A stretch of DNA of 46,503 nucleotides, from positions 1 through 46,503 of the IMG/VR virus record IMGVR_UViG_3300037316_000092. One strand, 5' to 3'. Below are positions 8,410 to 17,892 of this stretch, piece by piece (position 1 is the stretch's first letter; each line of letters opens with the position of its first letter). Under the pieces are notes generated by a model. It was not told the DNA's origin, did not search any database, and saw nothing but the letters and a program-made list of their open reading frames with translations. The position numbers and the translations under genes are program-made. The stretch comes from a virus.

Positions 8410-8453
8410 CAAAAAAAACAAAAGAAAACGGAGAGCCAATTACGACTCTCCGC
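8410..8453 (-). terminator. Rho-independent terminator between decoration and capsid genes
   Basis: Read on the minus strand, CGGAGAG pairs with CTCTCCG (8429-8452) around a 10-base loop and is followed by a T-rich tract (the A-run at 8411-8427). It ends the transcript of the 232-residue gene just before the capsid gene. Confidence 0.82.
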
Positions 8454-8486
8454 TATCTGTGAATATAACTAAAAACTAATTAGTTA

Positions 8487-9185
8487 TTATACGGTCGCCC
8501 CTCCGTACCAATAAACACATTGGTAGAAAGATAGTGGCTTGAGGCTGGTAACATCCCCTGAAGGACTGTTAAGAGCTGCAACCAAAGAAGCTGGTGTAGT
8601 TACCAACGAGCCGTTTGATTCGAATGAAGCAAGACGAGCAACTGTTGGAGCGCCAGCTAATGCGTTTGTTGAGGCAACTGGAGTTAATAGGCCAGCTGCT
8701 GTATAGGTTATTGCGAACCCAACATGGAGGCCGTTTAGTATTGTAGAAGTAGGAATTAGTCCGTCTGCTGCAATATCAACTGCGTCTAGTGTGGTACCGT
8801 ATAGACCTGGCTTGTCCCATAGTGTAACTTTTCCTGACCCTGTTGCTGTATGGGGGCCTAGAACAGTTCCACCAGTTACTACTGAACCAACTGATCCACC
8901 AACGACTGAACCGAAAAGAGTTCCGTAGTTAGCAATACCATCATCAGTTAGGAATAGTGGGCGGGTCGATGAAGATAGCAATATACGTGAAACACCTGGA
9001 ACTACCTTAGCTCCGGCGCCCCATTGTATATAACCATCAAGATCAACATCTTGTGCACCGGCTGCTGGGTAAAGCATTGATGCTAGTGTTGCAATTTCTC
9101 CACCCTTAAAATTAAGAGTTTCGCCTGTGTATCCGTCGAATTGACCTAGTGGATTTACACCAGGATTATGAAGTACTAAAGCCAT
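8487..9185 (-). CDS. Probable capsid decoration protein
   Basis: This 232-residue protein starts behind AAGGAA and ends just before a strong terminator, directly upstream of the capsid gene. It is rich in Gly, Ala, Val and Thr, with beta-strand patterns (SVVGGSVGSVVTGGTVLGPH) and no charged clusters, as in small head decoration or cement proteins. No family motif is recognised. The role rests on the position beside the capsid gene and on a similar composition in the 15412-16107 product. It could also be another minor virion protein. Confidence 0.6.
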   Translation of the reverse strand: MALVLHNPGVNPLGQFDGYTGETLNFKGGEIATLASMLYPAAGAQDVDLDGYIQWGAGAKVVPGVSRILLSSSTRPLFLTDDGIANYGTLFGSVVGGSVGSVVTGGTVLGPHTATGSGKVTLWDKPGLYGTTLDAVDIAADGLIPTSTILNGLHVGFAITYTAAGLLTPVASTNALAGAPTVARLASFESNGSLVTTPASLVAALNSPSGDVTSLKPLSFYQCVYWYGGATV

Positions 9186-9298
9186 TTGATTTTCCTTATA
9201 TTCTGCCCATATAGAGCGTTAACTTACATCTTGGTCTTACAAAAGTTTATATCCATATTCCTAATTATTACCATAAATCAATAAAAAATAATTTATTT

Positions 9299-10681
9299 TT
9301 ATTCACCCATTAAACTCTTAAACCACTCTTCTTCTCTCTTATTTGGTTTAATTCCTAATCCTTTTGTGAAATTGTTAAAAAATCCACCGTTATCTTGTTT
9401 TTTGTTTGTATTGCTATCATCCTCTCCATCTTCACCAACAAACTCTTCGTCTTCATCATTTTTGTTGTTAGTTGTAATTTCTTTGTTTGATTTCTGTGTA
9501 GATGTTGTGGATTCAGTTTTTGCTTGTTCAACACTTGTTTTTGCCTCTTGACCAATAGATTTCATGCCGGCCTTTAGATTATTGATTGCAAGCGATAGTG
9601 ATTTTATACTATCAACTACATCCTCAACATCATCACTAATAAATCTATATATTGGTGTTAGTAATTTGCTGTGGCCAGTATACTCTTCATATACCTTGTT
9701 TTTTGCGTTGGAATTGAATTGATTACAGTATTGTATCACCTTATCCATTGAGCCAATAAGTAAATTTGTTATTGAGTGCGCATCTTGAACCATACTATCG
9801 TTTGTATCTTTGTTATCTTCTTTCATTGTTGATACTATTTCGTTGTATTTTGTCGCTATATTTGCAAGAGTAGTGAGCTCTTTTGTAAAATCATCCAAAA
9901 ACTTGTGCTGTGGGCCTTCTGGTATTTTAGTCTTTATGTCGTCAATTTGTGATTTTGTGTCATTAGCGTTATATGCAATTCCTCTGACTTGTGGTGTGGT
10001 TCTTGCAATTGCTGCTATCAACCCACCAGCAGCGGATCCAAGTTCTATGCCTATGATTGGCTGTCCAAGAAATGCTCCAACAATAGCTCCAACAAGTGCA
10101 CCAGTAGATGCTCCTCTAGCTGTCTCCCAGATGTCGCCACCCTGTTCTTTTAGCCAGTCTAGAACACCGGCCTCTACATTAAACTTTTTTTTTTCGTTAT
10201 TTAATCCATCAATACAAACATCTGCAAGTTTTCTTATCTCTTCATTGTTAGTATTATCCATATCATTTGCAAGCCTAATGAGTTCCATAAGCAATTCTTT
10301 ATGAGCATATCTTGTTTGATTGGAAATACTATCGCTTGGTTTCCTTGCGATATTACACATAATGTTATTTCGCTCAATATTATTCTCAACTAATGCATTT
10401 ATTCTATCGTATGCTGGCCCAATAACAACTGGCTTGGGATGAGCAGCTTCCATAATATTAAACTCGTATTTTGGAATTGTATCTGATTTAATGCCGTAGA
10501 GGGCCTCAATTGTTGAAATATCATCGCTTCCCATTCTTGGATGCGGGGATTTCTTATATTTTTTGAGCTTTGAACTTTCTTTTGGCGAATCGTATTGAGA
10601 TTCTGTATCTTCCTCTGCCGAAGATACTAATCCAATTTCCTCTGCAATTTTAGCATACTCATCAAATATATCACTTCGCAT
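9299..10681 (-). CDS. Putative internal virion protein with glycine-zipper segment
   Basis: A 460-residue, mostly helical, highly charged protein with an unusual hydrophobic stretch near residues 185-235 (GASTGALVGAIVGAFLG and GSAAGGLIAAIA). Such small-residue-rich segments insert into membranes as glycine zippers. The C-terminal hundred residues are Asn/Asp/Glu/Lys-rich and probably disordered. It is the last of five consecutive large genes (15318-9299) with gaps of at most four bases. Together with its membrane-like segment this suggests an ejected internal protein that helps DNA cross the cell envelope. The function is inference; I recognise no family. Confidence 0.65.
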   Translation of the reverse strand: MRSDIFDEYAKIAEEIGLVSSAEEDTESQYDSPKESSKLKKYKKSPHPRMGSDDISTIEALYGIKSDTIPKYEFNIMEAAHPKPVVIGPAYDRINALVENNIERNNIMCNIARKPSDSISNQTRYAHKELLMELIRLANDMDNTNNEEIRKLADVCIDGLNNEKKKFNVEAGVLDWLKEQGGDIWETARGASTGALVGAIVGAFLGQPIIGIELGSAAGGLIAAIARTTPQVRGIAYNANDTKSQIDDIKTKIPEGPQHKFLDDFTKELTTLANIATKYNEIVSTMKEDNKDTNDSMVQDAHSITNLLIGSMDKVIQYCNQFNSNAKNKVYEEYTGHSKLLTPIYRFISDDVEDVVDSIKSLSLAINNLKAGMKSIGQEAKTSVEQAKTESTTSTQKSNKEITTNNKNDEDEEFVGEDGEDDSNTNKKQDNGGFFNNFTKGLGIKPNKREEEWFKSLMGE

Positions 10682-10685
10682 AATG

Positions 10686-11801
10686 TTATTCCTTGTTATT
10701 GATATAGTAATCTTGGCCTTGTTGTGATTGTTGATTTTGTTGTTGGCTATTTTCCTTTTCCCATGGACTGCTCTCTAAATACCCATTAACAATTGCCGAA
10801 ACCACATCTGCTTTTCTTTGATATGGGCGCGGGATTGAAAACATACCAAGTCCTGCCGCAAGCCTGTTCCTCTTGTTGAATTCTGCCAACATATTTTGAT
10901 ATGCTGATGAAGAAACAATATCACTGTATCTGCTTTGTAATTGTGGATATATGTTTAGTATCCATGATTTTAATATTGGTTCTATATTTGCTCCCTCTCC
11001 ATCTTCAATCCAGACGCCTGATAAATTATTTTGATGCACTGCAAACATATCCGGTGAAGCATTTGGGGAAACTATAAGCTTAAATATCTTGGCGTTAGCA
11101 TTTGGATCAGCATCTGGTGTTGTAGATTTGTCTTTCATATATCCAACAAGACCTGTGATGGCGCCGGCTACTGCAACAAAGCCACAAGACACTAATGCCA
11201 ACTTTACTGCAAACGATATAGTTCTAACGAAAAACATTATGAGTTTTCGAATAAGACCCTGTTTTCCTGCAAGCTTTGTAATATTTGGATCTGATTGTAA
11301 TTTGATTGCTAATGCTTTTAATTCGTGAGCATTTTGCATATTGAAAGAAAACTTTTTTGATAGGTTATTTAACTTCGATGTATCCATTTCTCCGGTAAAA
11401 CTATCCTGAAATGATTGATTAACAACATCATTTACTTTTTGTGATATATCTTGTTGTGTTAATTTTTTTCCTGAATTTATAATACTGGTTGCGAATGTTG
11501 AAGCCCAATTCCCTATCTTACTCCAAACTGATACCCAATTAACACCGAGGGCTTCTGCTACCGTATATAGAATTGACATCCATTTAAAACCCATACTCCA
11601 CAATAATCCCCTGCCGAATAATGATGCAAGAGACGCAACTGGTTTGTTCTTATCAAAATGTTCTGCTATATATGATTTAATGCCTGACTCAACACTTCCC
11701 ATAATAGAATTTTCTTGTGCAAATGAAAGCAATGAGCTATCTTTTTCTATTAGGCTCTCTAAAATAATTGTGTCTGCGAGGTATTCAAGATTTGCATTCA
11801 T
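10686..11801 (-). CDS. Putative internal virion protein with membrane segments
   Basis: The 371-residue protein has a hydrophobic patch around residues 65-95 (LLWSMGFKWMSILYTVAEAL) and a stronger predicted membrane segment around residues 190-225 (LIMFFVRTISFAVKLALVS then GFVAVAGAITGLVGYM). The rest is helical and polar, with a Gln-rich C-terminus. Its stop lies four bases before the next gene. Two adjacent proteins with membrane-active regions argue for a shared role in envelope penetration. This is inferred from composition, with no recognised family. Confidence 0.65.
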   Translation of the reverse strand: MNANLEYLADTIILESLIEKDSSLLSFAQENSIMGSVESGIKSYIAEHFDKNKPVASLASLFGRGLLWSMGFKWMSILYTVAEALGVNWVSVWSKIGNWASTFATSIINSGKKLTQQDISQKVNDVVNQSFQDSFTGEMDTSKLNNLSKKFSFNMQNAHELKALAIKLQSDPNITKLAGKQGLIRKLIMFFVRTISFAVKLALVSCGFVAVAGAITGLVGYMKDKSTTPDADPNANAKIFKLIVSPNASPDMFAVHQNNLSGVWIEDGEGANIEPILKSWILNIYPQLQSRYSDIVSSSAYQNMLAEFNKRNRLAAGLGMFSIPRPYQRKADVVSAIVNGYLESSPWEKENSQQQNQQSQQGQDYYINNKE

Positions 11802-13055
11802 TTACCGCCGCCCAGCAATATTGTTAATTTGCGTAACGAAAGAGTGAATTCTGTTTACATAGTCTTGGCCACGTTGTATTTGCTCTCTAAATAATTCAGG
11901 ATCATCAATTAACTTAACTGGACTTCTACTAAGTACCATTAGTATATAAGATAGCTTTGTACAAATTGGTGCTAATGATAAAAGAAGATTTCTTGCTTTT
12001 CCAAAATCACCATCGGCAAAACTATCTACAAATTGAGAAACACTTGTATTAACCGAGAGAGAAAAACCACCTTCTGCTGCTGTTGTGTTAGCCGCGGCTT
12101 GTTGGTAGTTTCTTAATAGCGTATCTGCCGCATAAACATTAGCAGATATAACATTAATGAAATTTTGATTTGCGGCATTAAATGTTGGATTTTCGATAAG
12201 AGCCGATGCCTGCATAAGAAATCGTCTAAATGATGCTATTGATATAAGATCATTATCCAACTCAAATGGCATAATAAGTTCTGGCTGGCCACCTGATTGC
12301 TGTAATGATTTCTGTATATTTGGATCAACTTCCTTATTAGAAACCATTTGAATATTTTTATTTTCCGGTTGTGTTTGCTGATTTTGTTGTTCTTTTTCTT
12401 TATTAGGATCTACTGGCAATGGCTTTAATTCTTGCTTTTGCTCTGCCGGCTTTTCTTCCTTTTTTTCTTCCGACTCTAAACCTGTATCAAATGCTGGATT
12501 TGTATTGGCATCTTCAATTAATTTTCCAACAAGTTCTTGAAAATATAAATTACCACTAGCATAAGCATTCTTTCTTAATGTCTTTAAGAATTCAATAAGC
12601 CCCTCTCTCCAAACTTGTGGCCTGCCTATTTCACCAACATAATTAACCTTCTCATCATTTGGATCTTTTTTTGTTGTCGTACCTACTGGAGTGCCCCTCT
12701 GTTCTGCTGGACTCCCTGGCTGGACTGGTGGCGGATTTAAATAAGCAACCCTATGTCCATTTACTCTTGTTTGACTTTCTGCCAACCATAGTAAAAGAGA
12801 ATTAAGGCTAAATAAATTCTTTTGAAATATTTTACCTTTTTCCCCAACATCATCCATAGAAACATTAACTGATGAATATGATTGACGAAGATTTTGTACA
12901 AGTTTTAATGCGACCGATTGTAATTGATTTGCTGGAACATTAGCTTCTTTTGCTGGCGGTTGAGCAAAATGATTTACCTGCTGCTCATTTTGTTGCGCAA
13001 GTTTATTCGAGGCTTCTCTCAAAAAATTGTCTATGAAATTTTCGTTGTATGGCAT
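11802..13055 (-). CDS. Putative internal virion protein, Gln/Pro-rich linker
   Basis: The 417-residue product begins at the ATG abutting the previous gene's stop and ends abutting the next gene's start. Residues 1-90 and 240-417 are predicted helical. A low-complexity linker rich in Glu, Lys, Pro and Gln (EEKKEEKPAEQKQELKPLP and beyond, about residues 195-245) separates them. No enzymatic motif is seen. It belongs to the five-gene internal-protein block and shares the linker-plus-helix style of the portal-adjacent proteins. Confidence 0.65.
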   Translation of the reverse strand: MPYNENFIDNFLREASNKLAQQNEQQVNHFAQPPAKEANVPANQLQSVALKLVQNLRQSYSSVNVSMDDVGEKGKIFQKNLFSLNSLLLWLAESQTRVNGHRVAYLNPPPVQPGSPAEQRGTPVGTTTKKDPNDEKVNYVGEIGRPQVWREGLIEFLKTLRKNAYASGNLYFQELVGKLIEDANTNPAFDTGLESEEKKEEKPAEQKQELKPLPVDPNKEKEQQNQQTQPENKNIQMVSNKEVDPNIQKSLQQSGGQPELIMPFELDNDLISIASFRRFLMQASALIENPTFNAANQNFINVISANVYAADTLLRNYQQAAANTTAAEGGFSLSVNTSVSQFVDSFADGDFGKARNLLLSLAPICTKLSYILMVLSRSPVKLIDDPELFREQIQRGQDYVNRIHSFVTQINNIAGRR

Positions 13056-14093
13056 TTAATAACCCTTTGGTGGTTCTTGCATTTGATTTTTATTGTCGCC
13101 CATAGTTTTAATTTTTTGCTCAACATAATTTAATAACTCATCCCTTGCGGCCGGATCTTGAACTGGGTCTTTTCCATTTACCGTTATTCTATTGTTCATA
13201 ATAAACTTATTAAAACCTTCTTTTGATGCTAATGCCAGAACATCTAATGGTATTGTACCGGCACCACCAACAATATCCTGTGGCATAAAAAATAATGTTT
13301 TTGATGCAGACGTCCTTAATGCTTCAAATATTTGTTTATCTTGTGCATTATATTCTGCTTTATTACCGAAACCAGCATCAAACGGCTTCTCTTGTCTAAC
13401 ATAAGCGCTATACTTTCCTTGCTCCACTGTCATCGCATGCATAAAATCTCCGACAAGTTTCTTAATCTTTGCTATATTTTTAGTTATTGCGGCAGCGGCT
13501 TTGGGGCTATTAGTCTGTGTCATATCAGATTTAAATTCATTTAGGTCTGCTTGTGTATAGTTTTGTGAATTAATTTGTAATTTTGTCATAAGATTAAACA
13601 TTGCGGATGTTATTGAATATAGGCCATTTAATGCTGTTGTTGTCATCGACCCCCAAATACCATCAGGCTTACTAACTCCCTGTGTATTTTTTACTTTGCT
13701 TAGTGTTTTTAGCGATTCTATAAGCTGTATAAAATTTGTTGGAGTTTCCTTTTTAGTTTGTTTATTTGCTGTTTCTGGTACTTGTTTTTTATTTACATAC
13801 CTGTTCATCATAAATGACATAAATGAATCAGCACCATGCTCATAACTTTCACCGTATTGTTGCGGATTATTCTCTCTGTAATTTGGATCTTTATTAAACA
13901 TTGGGTAATATTTAAATGAGTTATACAGATCTATTATTGCTGATTGCATTTGTTTTGTTGCAATATTAGCAGACACGACATGATTTACATTTGGTTTTCC
14001 AACTGGTGAAATTGGAGCTTTGGTTGCTTTGCCTGGTGCCCAAGAAATAAAATTGTCTGGAGGTGGTGGAGGTGGTGCAGCAAATTTTTTCAT
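13056..14093 (-). CDS. Virion protein with peptidoglycan-binding-like motif
   Basis: The N-terminus has a proline run (AAPPPPPPDNF). The middle of this 345-residue protein, about residues 135-165, reads GVSKPDGIWGSMTTTALNGL, closely resembling the core of the PG_binding_1 fold (xPDGxxGxxTxxAL), which binds peptidoglycan. This fits a protein that contacts the cell wall during DNA delivery. The remaining sequence is helical and unrecognised. It abuts the gene before and after it. The domain call is by eye from a short motif and no catalytic residues are seen. Confidence 0.65.
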   Translation of the reverse strand: MKKFAAPPPPPPDNFISWAPGKATKAPISPVGKPNVNHVVSANIATKQMQSAIIDLYNSFKYYPMFNKDPNYRENNPQQYGESYEHGADSFMSFMMNRYVNKKQVPETANKQTKKETPTNFIQLIESLKTLSKVKNTQGVSKPDGIWGSMTTTALNGLYSITSAMFNLMTKLQINSQNYTQADLNEFKSDMTQTNSPKAAAAITKNIAKIKKLVGDFMHAMTVEQGKYSAYVRQEKPFDAGFGNKAEYNAQDKQIFEALRTSASKTLFFMPQDIVGGAGTIPLDVLALASKEGFNKFIMNNRITVNGKDPVQDPAARDELLNYVEQKIKTMGDNKNQMQEPPKGY

Positions 14094-14094
14094 A

Positions 14095-15318
14095 TTATAC
14101 TAGTCTCCAGGAGGTTGCGAAATCATTTATACTTTTCTCTGCTTCTGCAACTAAATTATCTACTTCTGGTGTTAAGCCTTCTTTATTTACTCTTGAAATT
14201 AAAATTTTAATTTCATTTATTTCATCATTAATATATTTTGTTCCTATTTGATTTTTAGAAACTTTAATTGAATATTCTTTTAATTGTGATATTAATGAGT
14301 TTAATTTTTCAATAACCTGAACAACATTAGTTTTCTCTGGATCAGCTTGTATCGCTTCTTCAGTATCCTGTGCAACTTGTGTTTCGTGTTCTATTGACTG
14401 TATTTGTTTAATTGCAGTACTAAATCTATCAGAATATTTTTTCAATAATGGAAAATACTTTTGTACATCTTGTGATTGCTGCTCTTGTTTCCCGGGAGAA
14501 AAAACTGCGTCAAATGAAAACATGCTTGGAGCAATAGAAGATTTTAAATTGTTCATATCGCTTGTTAGGTATGATGAAAAATCTTCGAATTTATGAACTT
14601 CTTTTTTATCTAAAATTCCTTTTAACATATTAAAATACTGATCACCTTCTCCAATATCTTCTCCGACCTTGCTTTTCACCATATCATACACATTACGATA
14701 TTTTTCTATAGCGTCTAATGCGATGCTATATGGATCGCTTTGAGCTTGCGCCTGTGCTAAAAAACTTGCACCTAGCACAATCTTGCATTGATCAACATAT
14801 GCAGCGAGCTTGCCGGTTGGTTGTTTATTTATAATATCAACTATCTTTTTATGTTTTGATATTTCAGTTTCGACATCTCCAAGTTCGCCATCAGCCACAT
14901 TATGATCTCCTTTTGGGTGGGCTTGATTAACTAAGTCTTCTCCATCTTCATCGTGAGCTCTATATAGGTGTGTATTGGCAGCCGACTTGTATGTTATAAA
15001 CTTGTTTTCAAGATCGTCTGCATGCTTAACCATTCCTTGTTCTCGAAGGTTTGAGCATAGTTTTAAGATGGATTCGTCAAGAGATAGTTCAATTGCTTTT
15101 TTTGGAGACATTTTTCCTATTATATTATATACTTCATGCCAATATTTATATTGTTCGTCATTCTCTTTATAATCCATTTTGTGAAGATGAGCCATTTCTT
15201 TTGCAATTGCTGGCGAAGAATAACGATTTAACATTCCCTTAGCTGCCTCTTCTGGAGTTGCTTTTGCCAAGGATTGCATTAGTTCAAGGTGTGGTATATC
15301 AGCAGCGGTATATGTCAT
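14095..15318 (-). CDS. Putative internal virion protein, all-helical
   Basis: This 407-residue, Lys/Glu-rich and nearly all-helical protein is first in the five-gene block. Long amphipathic stretches (residues about 290-400, KQIQSIEHETQVAQDTEEAI and later) are coiled-coil-like. I find no recognised domain. Its downstream neighbour begins one base after its stop, so expression is coupled with the wall- and membrane-related proteins that follow. Confidence 0.62.
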   Translation of the reverse strand: MTYTAADIPHLELMQSLAKATPEEAAKGMLNRYSSPAIAKEMAHLHKMDYKENDEQYKYWHEVYNIIGKMSPKKAIELSLDESILKLCSNLREQGMVKHADDLENKFITYKSAANTHLYRAHDEDGEDLVNQAHPKGDHNVADGELGDVETEISKHKKIVDIINKQPTGKLAAYVDQCKIVLGASFLAQAQAQSDPYSIALDAIEKYRNVYDMVKSKVGEDIGEGDQYFNMLKGILDKKEVHKFEDFSSYLTSDMNNLKSSIAPSMFSFDAVFSPGKQEQQSQDVQKYFPLLKKYSDRFSTAIKQIQSIEHETQVAQDTEEAIQADPEKTNVVQVIEKLNSLISQLKEYSIKVSKNQIGTKYINDEINEIKILISRVNKEGLTPEVDNLVAEAEKSINDFATSWRLV

Positions 15319-15411
15319 TGATTTGGCTCCGAAATATAATGGGAGGTTTAGTGATATGCCATAATAATAGTATTAGATTATTAAGACATTACCATAATAA
15401 TTGTATAGTTA

Positions 15412-16107
15412 TTATAACCACAAAAATTGCAAATTGGAAATAATTGGGCTAGGTGGTGCGGTAATTATAGCAATAGCCGGATAATTTGGAGCTGGTTGAC
15501 GAGTAGTTAATAGCCCTATTTCACTAACAAAAAGATTTGCATTTAATGGATATATTTGAGATGTTTCAAATTTATCCGTTTCTGCTATCATTCTTTGGAA
15601 CCATACTGTAACCCTATGTGATCCCTTTGTGCTATCATCGCCTATTATATTTGGAATTTGGTATGTATATCTTACATTGGTTTTTATTGAGTTTGGAAGA
15701 CCTGTTCCTAGAAGATCAAAATTCAATGGAGTGCCGGCAGGAAAAATTACAACTCCGTTTCTTGGTATTAACTGTACACTAACTGGTATTGAAATAAAAC
15801 TAAGTGGAAGGATATTGGGATTATTAAGCTCCATCTTAACATCATTTGGGGTTACGAGTTGATTATTTCCATTTAGAACACCGGCCATTGGTGGAGTAAT
15901 AACTGTCTCATCCCAAGAAACCGCTGTAAATGCTTTTGTTTTTATGTCATCTATTATGCCAAACGGTGCTGCGCCATTTGATACTGTTCCTACTACTTGA
16001 TTACCAATTACAGTAAGTCCCAAAATCATTCCTGGTTCAAATTCAGCTGACTCATCAACTGGGATCGACCAGGGCAACGTATTCCCAACTGCTATAAGCC
16101 GAAGCAC
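15412..16107 (-). CDS. Beta-rich structural protein, possible head decoration
   Basis: A 231-residue protein that begins with GTG behind a strong AGGAG site. It is beta-rich, with few charges and many Pro, Gly, Asn and Ile residues (LPLSFISIPVSVQLIPRNG; VRYTYQIPNIIGDD). It lies alone between a terminator upstream and the internal-protein block downstream, with two promoter-like AT motifs before it. This expression as a separate unit resembles the capsid and decoration genes. Function is inferred from composition and position only. Confidence 0.6.
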   Translation of the reverse strand: MLRLIAVGNTLPWSIPVDESAEFEPGMILGLTVIGNQVVGTVSNGAAPFGIIDDIKTKAFTAVSWDETVITPPMAGVLNGNNQLVTPNDVKMELNNPNILPLSFISIPVSVQLIPRNGVVIFPAGTPLNFDLLGTGLPNSIKTNVRYTYQIPNIIGDDSTKGSHRVTVWFQRMIAETDKFETSQIYPLNANLFVSEIGLLTTRQPAPNYPAIAIITAPPSPIISNLQFLWL

Positions 16108-16130
16108 GATATCTCCTTAATTTTATTTAA

Positions 16131-16175
16131 CATTTTATATATCTTTCTGTCAACATACTCTACTTACTATATATC
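16131..16175 (-). promoter_or_regulatory. Promoter-like AT motifs after terminator
   Basis: Two variants of the phage AT motif occur on the minus strand: GATATATAGTA (16175-16165) and GATATATAAAATG (16143-16131). A TTGACA hexamer (16153-16148) lies between them but has no well-spaced -10. Since a terminator lies just upstream at 16195-16228, transcription of the 15412-16107 gene must restart about here. Confidence 0.45.
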
Positions 16176-16194
16176 ACCATATTACATCTTTATA

Positions 16195-16228
16195 GCAAAA
16201 AGGCGAAAACCAGAAAAGATTTTCGCCC
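16195..16228 (-). terminator. Rho-independent terminator after the 231-aa Lys/Ser-rich gene
   Basis: On the minus strand GGCGAAAA and TTTTCGCC form a perfect eight-base stem around a 10-base loop, followed by a T-run (AAAAA at 16196-16200 on the plus strand). It ends about 20 bases past the stop codon at 16249. Confidence 0.85.
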
Positions 16229-16248
16229 TATATTACAATTTAATTACT

Positions 16249-16944
16249 TTACCGCCTTCTACCTGGCCTTACTGTATCTCTTCTTGTCTCTAAAATATCA
16301 TTCCAATTTTTCGTCTTTGGCTCAAAATGTCTAAAATTTGGCTCTCTCTGTTCAACTCCTCTTGGCGGTAGCATTGCGTGTCTTGGTGCCGGATCAAATT
16401 CTTCATCGTCAAAATCTTCGTCCTCATCTAACAAATCGTGAAAACGTCTTGCCAAATCTTGTTCGTGTTCGTCTTTATCGTATTCGTTTGTATAATTATC
16501 ATCTACATCATAGGCGCCCATATCGAAATGGTCATCATCGGCATCCATACACATTGAACACATACAGCTGTCATGATGGCCATCATCTGCGAAATTATCA
16601 TCAGCATTAAAAAGTGAACCATGATCTTTCATATTATCTAACATTTTTTCAGGTGTTAGATTTTTTGTTGCTGGATCGCTTTTCTTTGATTTGCGTCGTG
16701 ATTTACTTTTTGATTTTTTTGACTTTTTGGATTTTTTTTTTGCTACCACTTCAAGCAATAGCGTGGTTGCTTCCGCCTCATTACGAAGTCCAAGCTCATC
16801 AAAAATTTCGGCAACTGCATTGAGGTGATCTAATGCAGCAGCGAATTTATTTATAGCCTCAGCCTGTTTCTCAATACCATTTCCAACAAGATGGCTTTCC
16901 ATAGACTGTTCTATTTCTGCTGAAAAATCCTTATTGTTGAACAT
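16249..16944 (-). CDS. Lys/Ser-rich and acidic head-associated protein
   Basis: Residues 28-70 of this 231-residue protein hold a short helical module (LDHLNAVAEIFDELGLRNEA). It is followed by a striking basic stretch of KKSKKSK repeats, then a long acidic tail that includes a CMCSMCMD cysteine cluster and many Asp/His. The basic block may bind DNA or RNA, while the acidic part could be scaffold-like. A related module and Lys/Ser block occur in the next gene upstream (16947-17870), suggesting duplication. It ends at a terminator, closing the head operon. I recognise no enzymatic domain. Confidence 0.65.
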   Translation of the reverse strand: MFNNKDFSAEIEQSMESHLVGNGIEKQAEAINKFAAALDHLNAVAEIFDELGLRNEAEATTLLLEVVAKKKSKKSKKSKSKSRRKSKKSDPATKNLTPEKMLDNMKDHGSLFNADDNFADDGHHDSCMCSMCMDADDDHFDMGAYDVDDNYTNEYDKDEHEQDLARRFHDLLDEDEDFDDEEFDPAPRHAMLPPRGVEQREPNFRHFEPKTKNWNDILETRRDTVRPGRRR

Positions 16945-16946
16945 TA

Positions 16947-17870
16947 TTATACCTGTTTCAGATTGTATTTTTTACCTGGTAATTGATTTTGCTGAACTAA
17001 TGTATTTATTGTAGACATGACCGCATCAAATGCTTTTTCTTGTCCTGGCTTAAAACGAACGAGAACATCACGAACTCCCATTTGAGCAGAAGGCATAACC
17101 TCTAATGCTACTATGGCCGGCCTAACATTCTGATCTAGTGCTCCAAGAATAATATCAGATTCTCGTTTTGGTGCGGCCTTTGGTTCCATGTGTTGTGGGG
17201 TCGGCTGAACTTGAGCTTCTGATTTCTTTGACTTTGATTTCTTGTCGTCCTTTTTGCCTTTACCTTTTTGAGCGTCGCGCATTTTCTTCATGCGCTCTTT
17301 CATGTCCATTTTTTTGCCGCCCTTTGATTTAGACTTGTCTTCTTTTGACTTCTTGTCAGATTTTTTAGATGACTTTGCTTTTGCTTCAACAATCAGTTTA
17401 TCTGCCAATAGAATTGACATAGCGGATATTTTCTCATAACCAGCATCATCTAGAACTTCGGATATTTTTAGCAGAGAATGAAATGCATCTCGAACTGAAT
17501 TTGACGATTTCTTTGTTTCTTTGACTGGAGGTGTAGTTCCTGGTACATACGGGGCATTAATCCCTTTTCCTGATGGTGCTGGAAATGTATCTATTTTATC
17601 ATCTGGAGCATCTGCATTATTAGTATCATGACAATCGCAATTACATTTGTCATGCTTTGTGTTTTTGCATTCACAATGTTTGCAGCTGGCAGTTTTAGAA
17701 AAGCTTTTAACAAGCTCCTTCTCTACTTCCGTCTCTGCGTCTTCTTCAGAAACTTTTTTAAATGCAAGTTTCTCGAGCATTGAAGAAGTTGAAAACATTT
17801 GTTTGTTCTCTTCACTGTTTAATGCTTTGTCCATTTCTACTGCTAGTAAATTAGATAGATCTATTTTCAT
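16947..17870 (-). CDS. Lys/Ser-rich head-associated protein
   Basis: The 307-residue protein contains a cysteine-rich patch (CKHCECKNTKHDKCNCDC, around residues 63-80) that could bind metal. It also has a helical module (LLKISEVLDDAGYEKISAM), a very basic KKSDKKSKEDKSKSKGGKK block, and a C-terminal globular segment (residues 235-307) with GVRDVLVRFKPGQEKAF. The helix-plus-lysine arrangement matches the following gene. Between the protease/scaffold and the terminator, it is probably a core or DNA-associated head protein. The function is not known. Confidence 0.65.
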   Translation of the reverse strand: MKIDLSNLLAVEMDKALNSEENKQMFSTSSMLEKLAFKKVSEEDAETEVEKELVKSFSKTASCKHCECKNTKHDKCNCDCHDTNNADAPDDKIDTFPAPSGKGINAPYVPGTTPPVKETKKSSNSVRDAFHSLLKISEVLDDAGYEKISAMSILLADKLIVEAKAKSSKKSDKKSKEDKSKSKGGKKMDMKERMKKMRDAQKGKGKKDDKKSKSKKSEAQVQPTPQHMEPKAAPKRESDIILGALDQNVRPAIVALEVMPSAQMGVRDVLVRFKPGQEKAFDAVMSTINTLVQQNQLPGKKYNLKQV

Positions 17871-17892
17871 TTGTATGCCTTATTTGTTTCGT

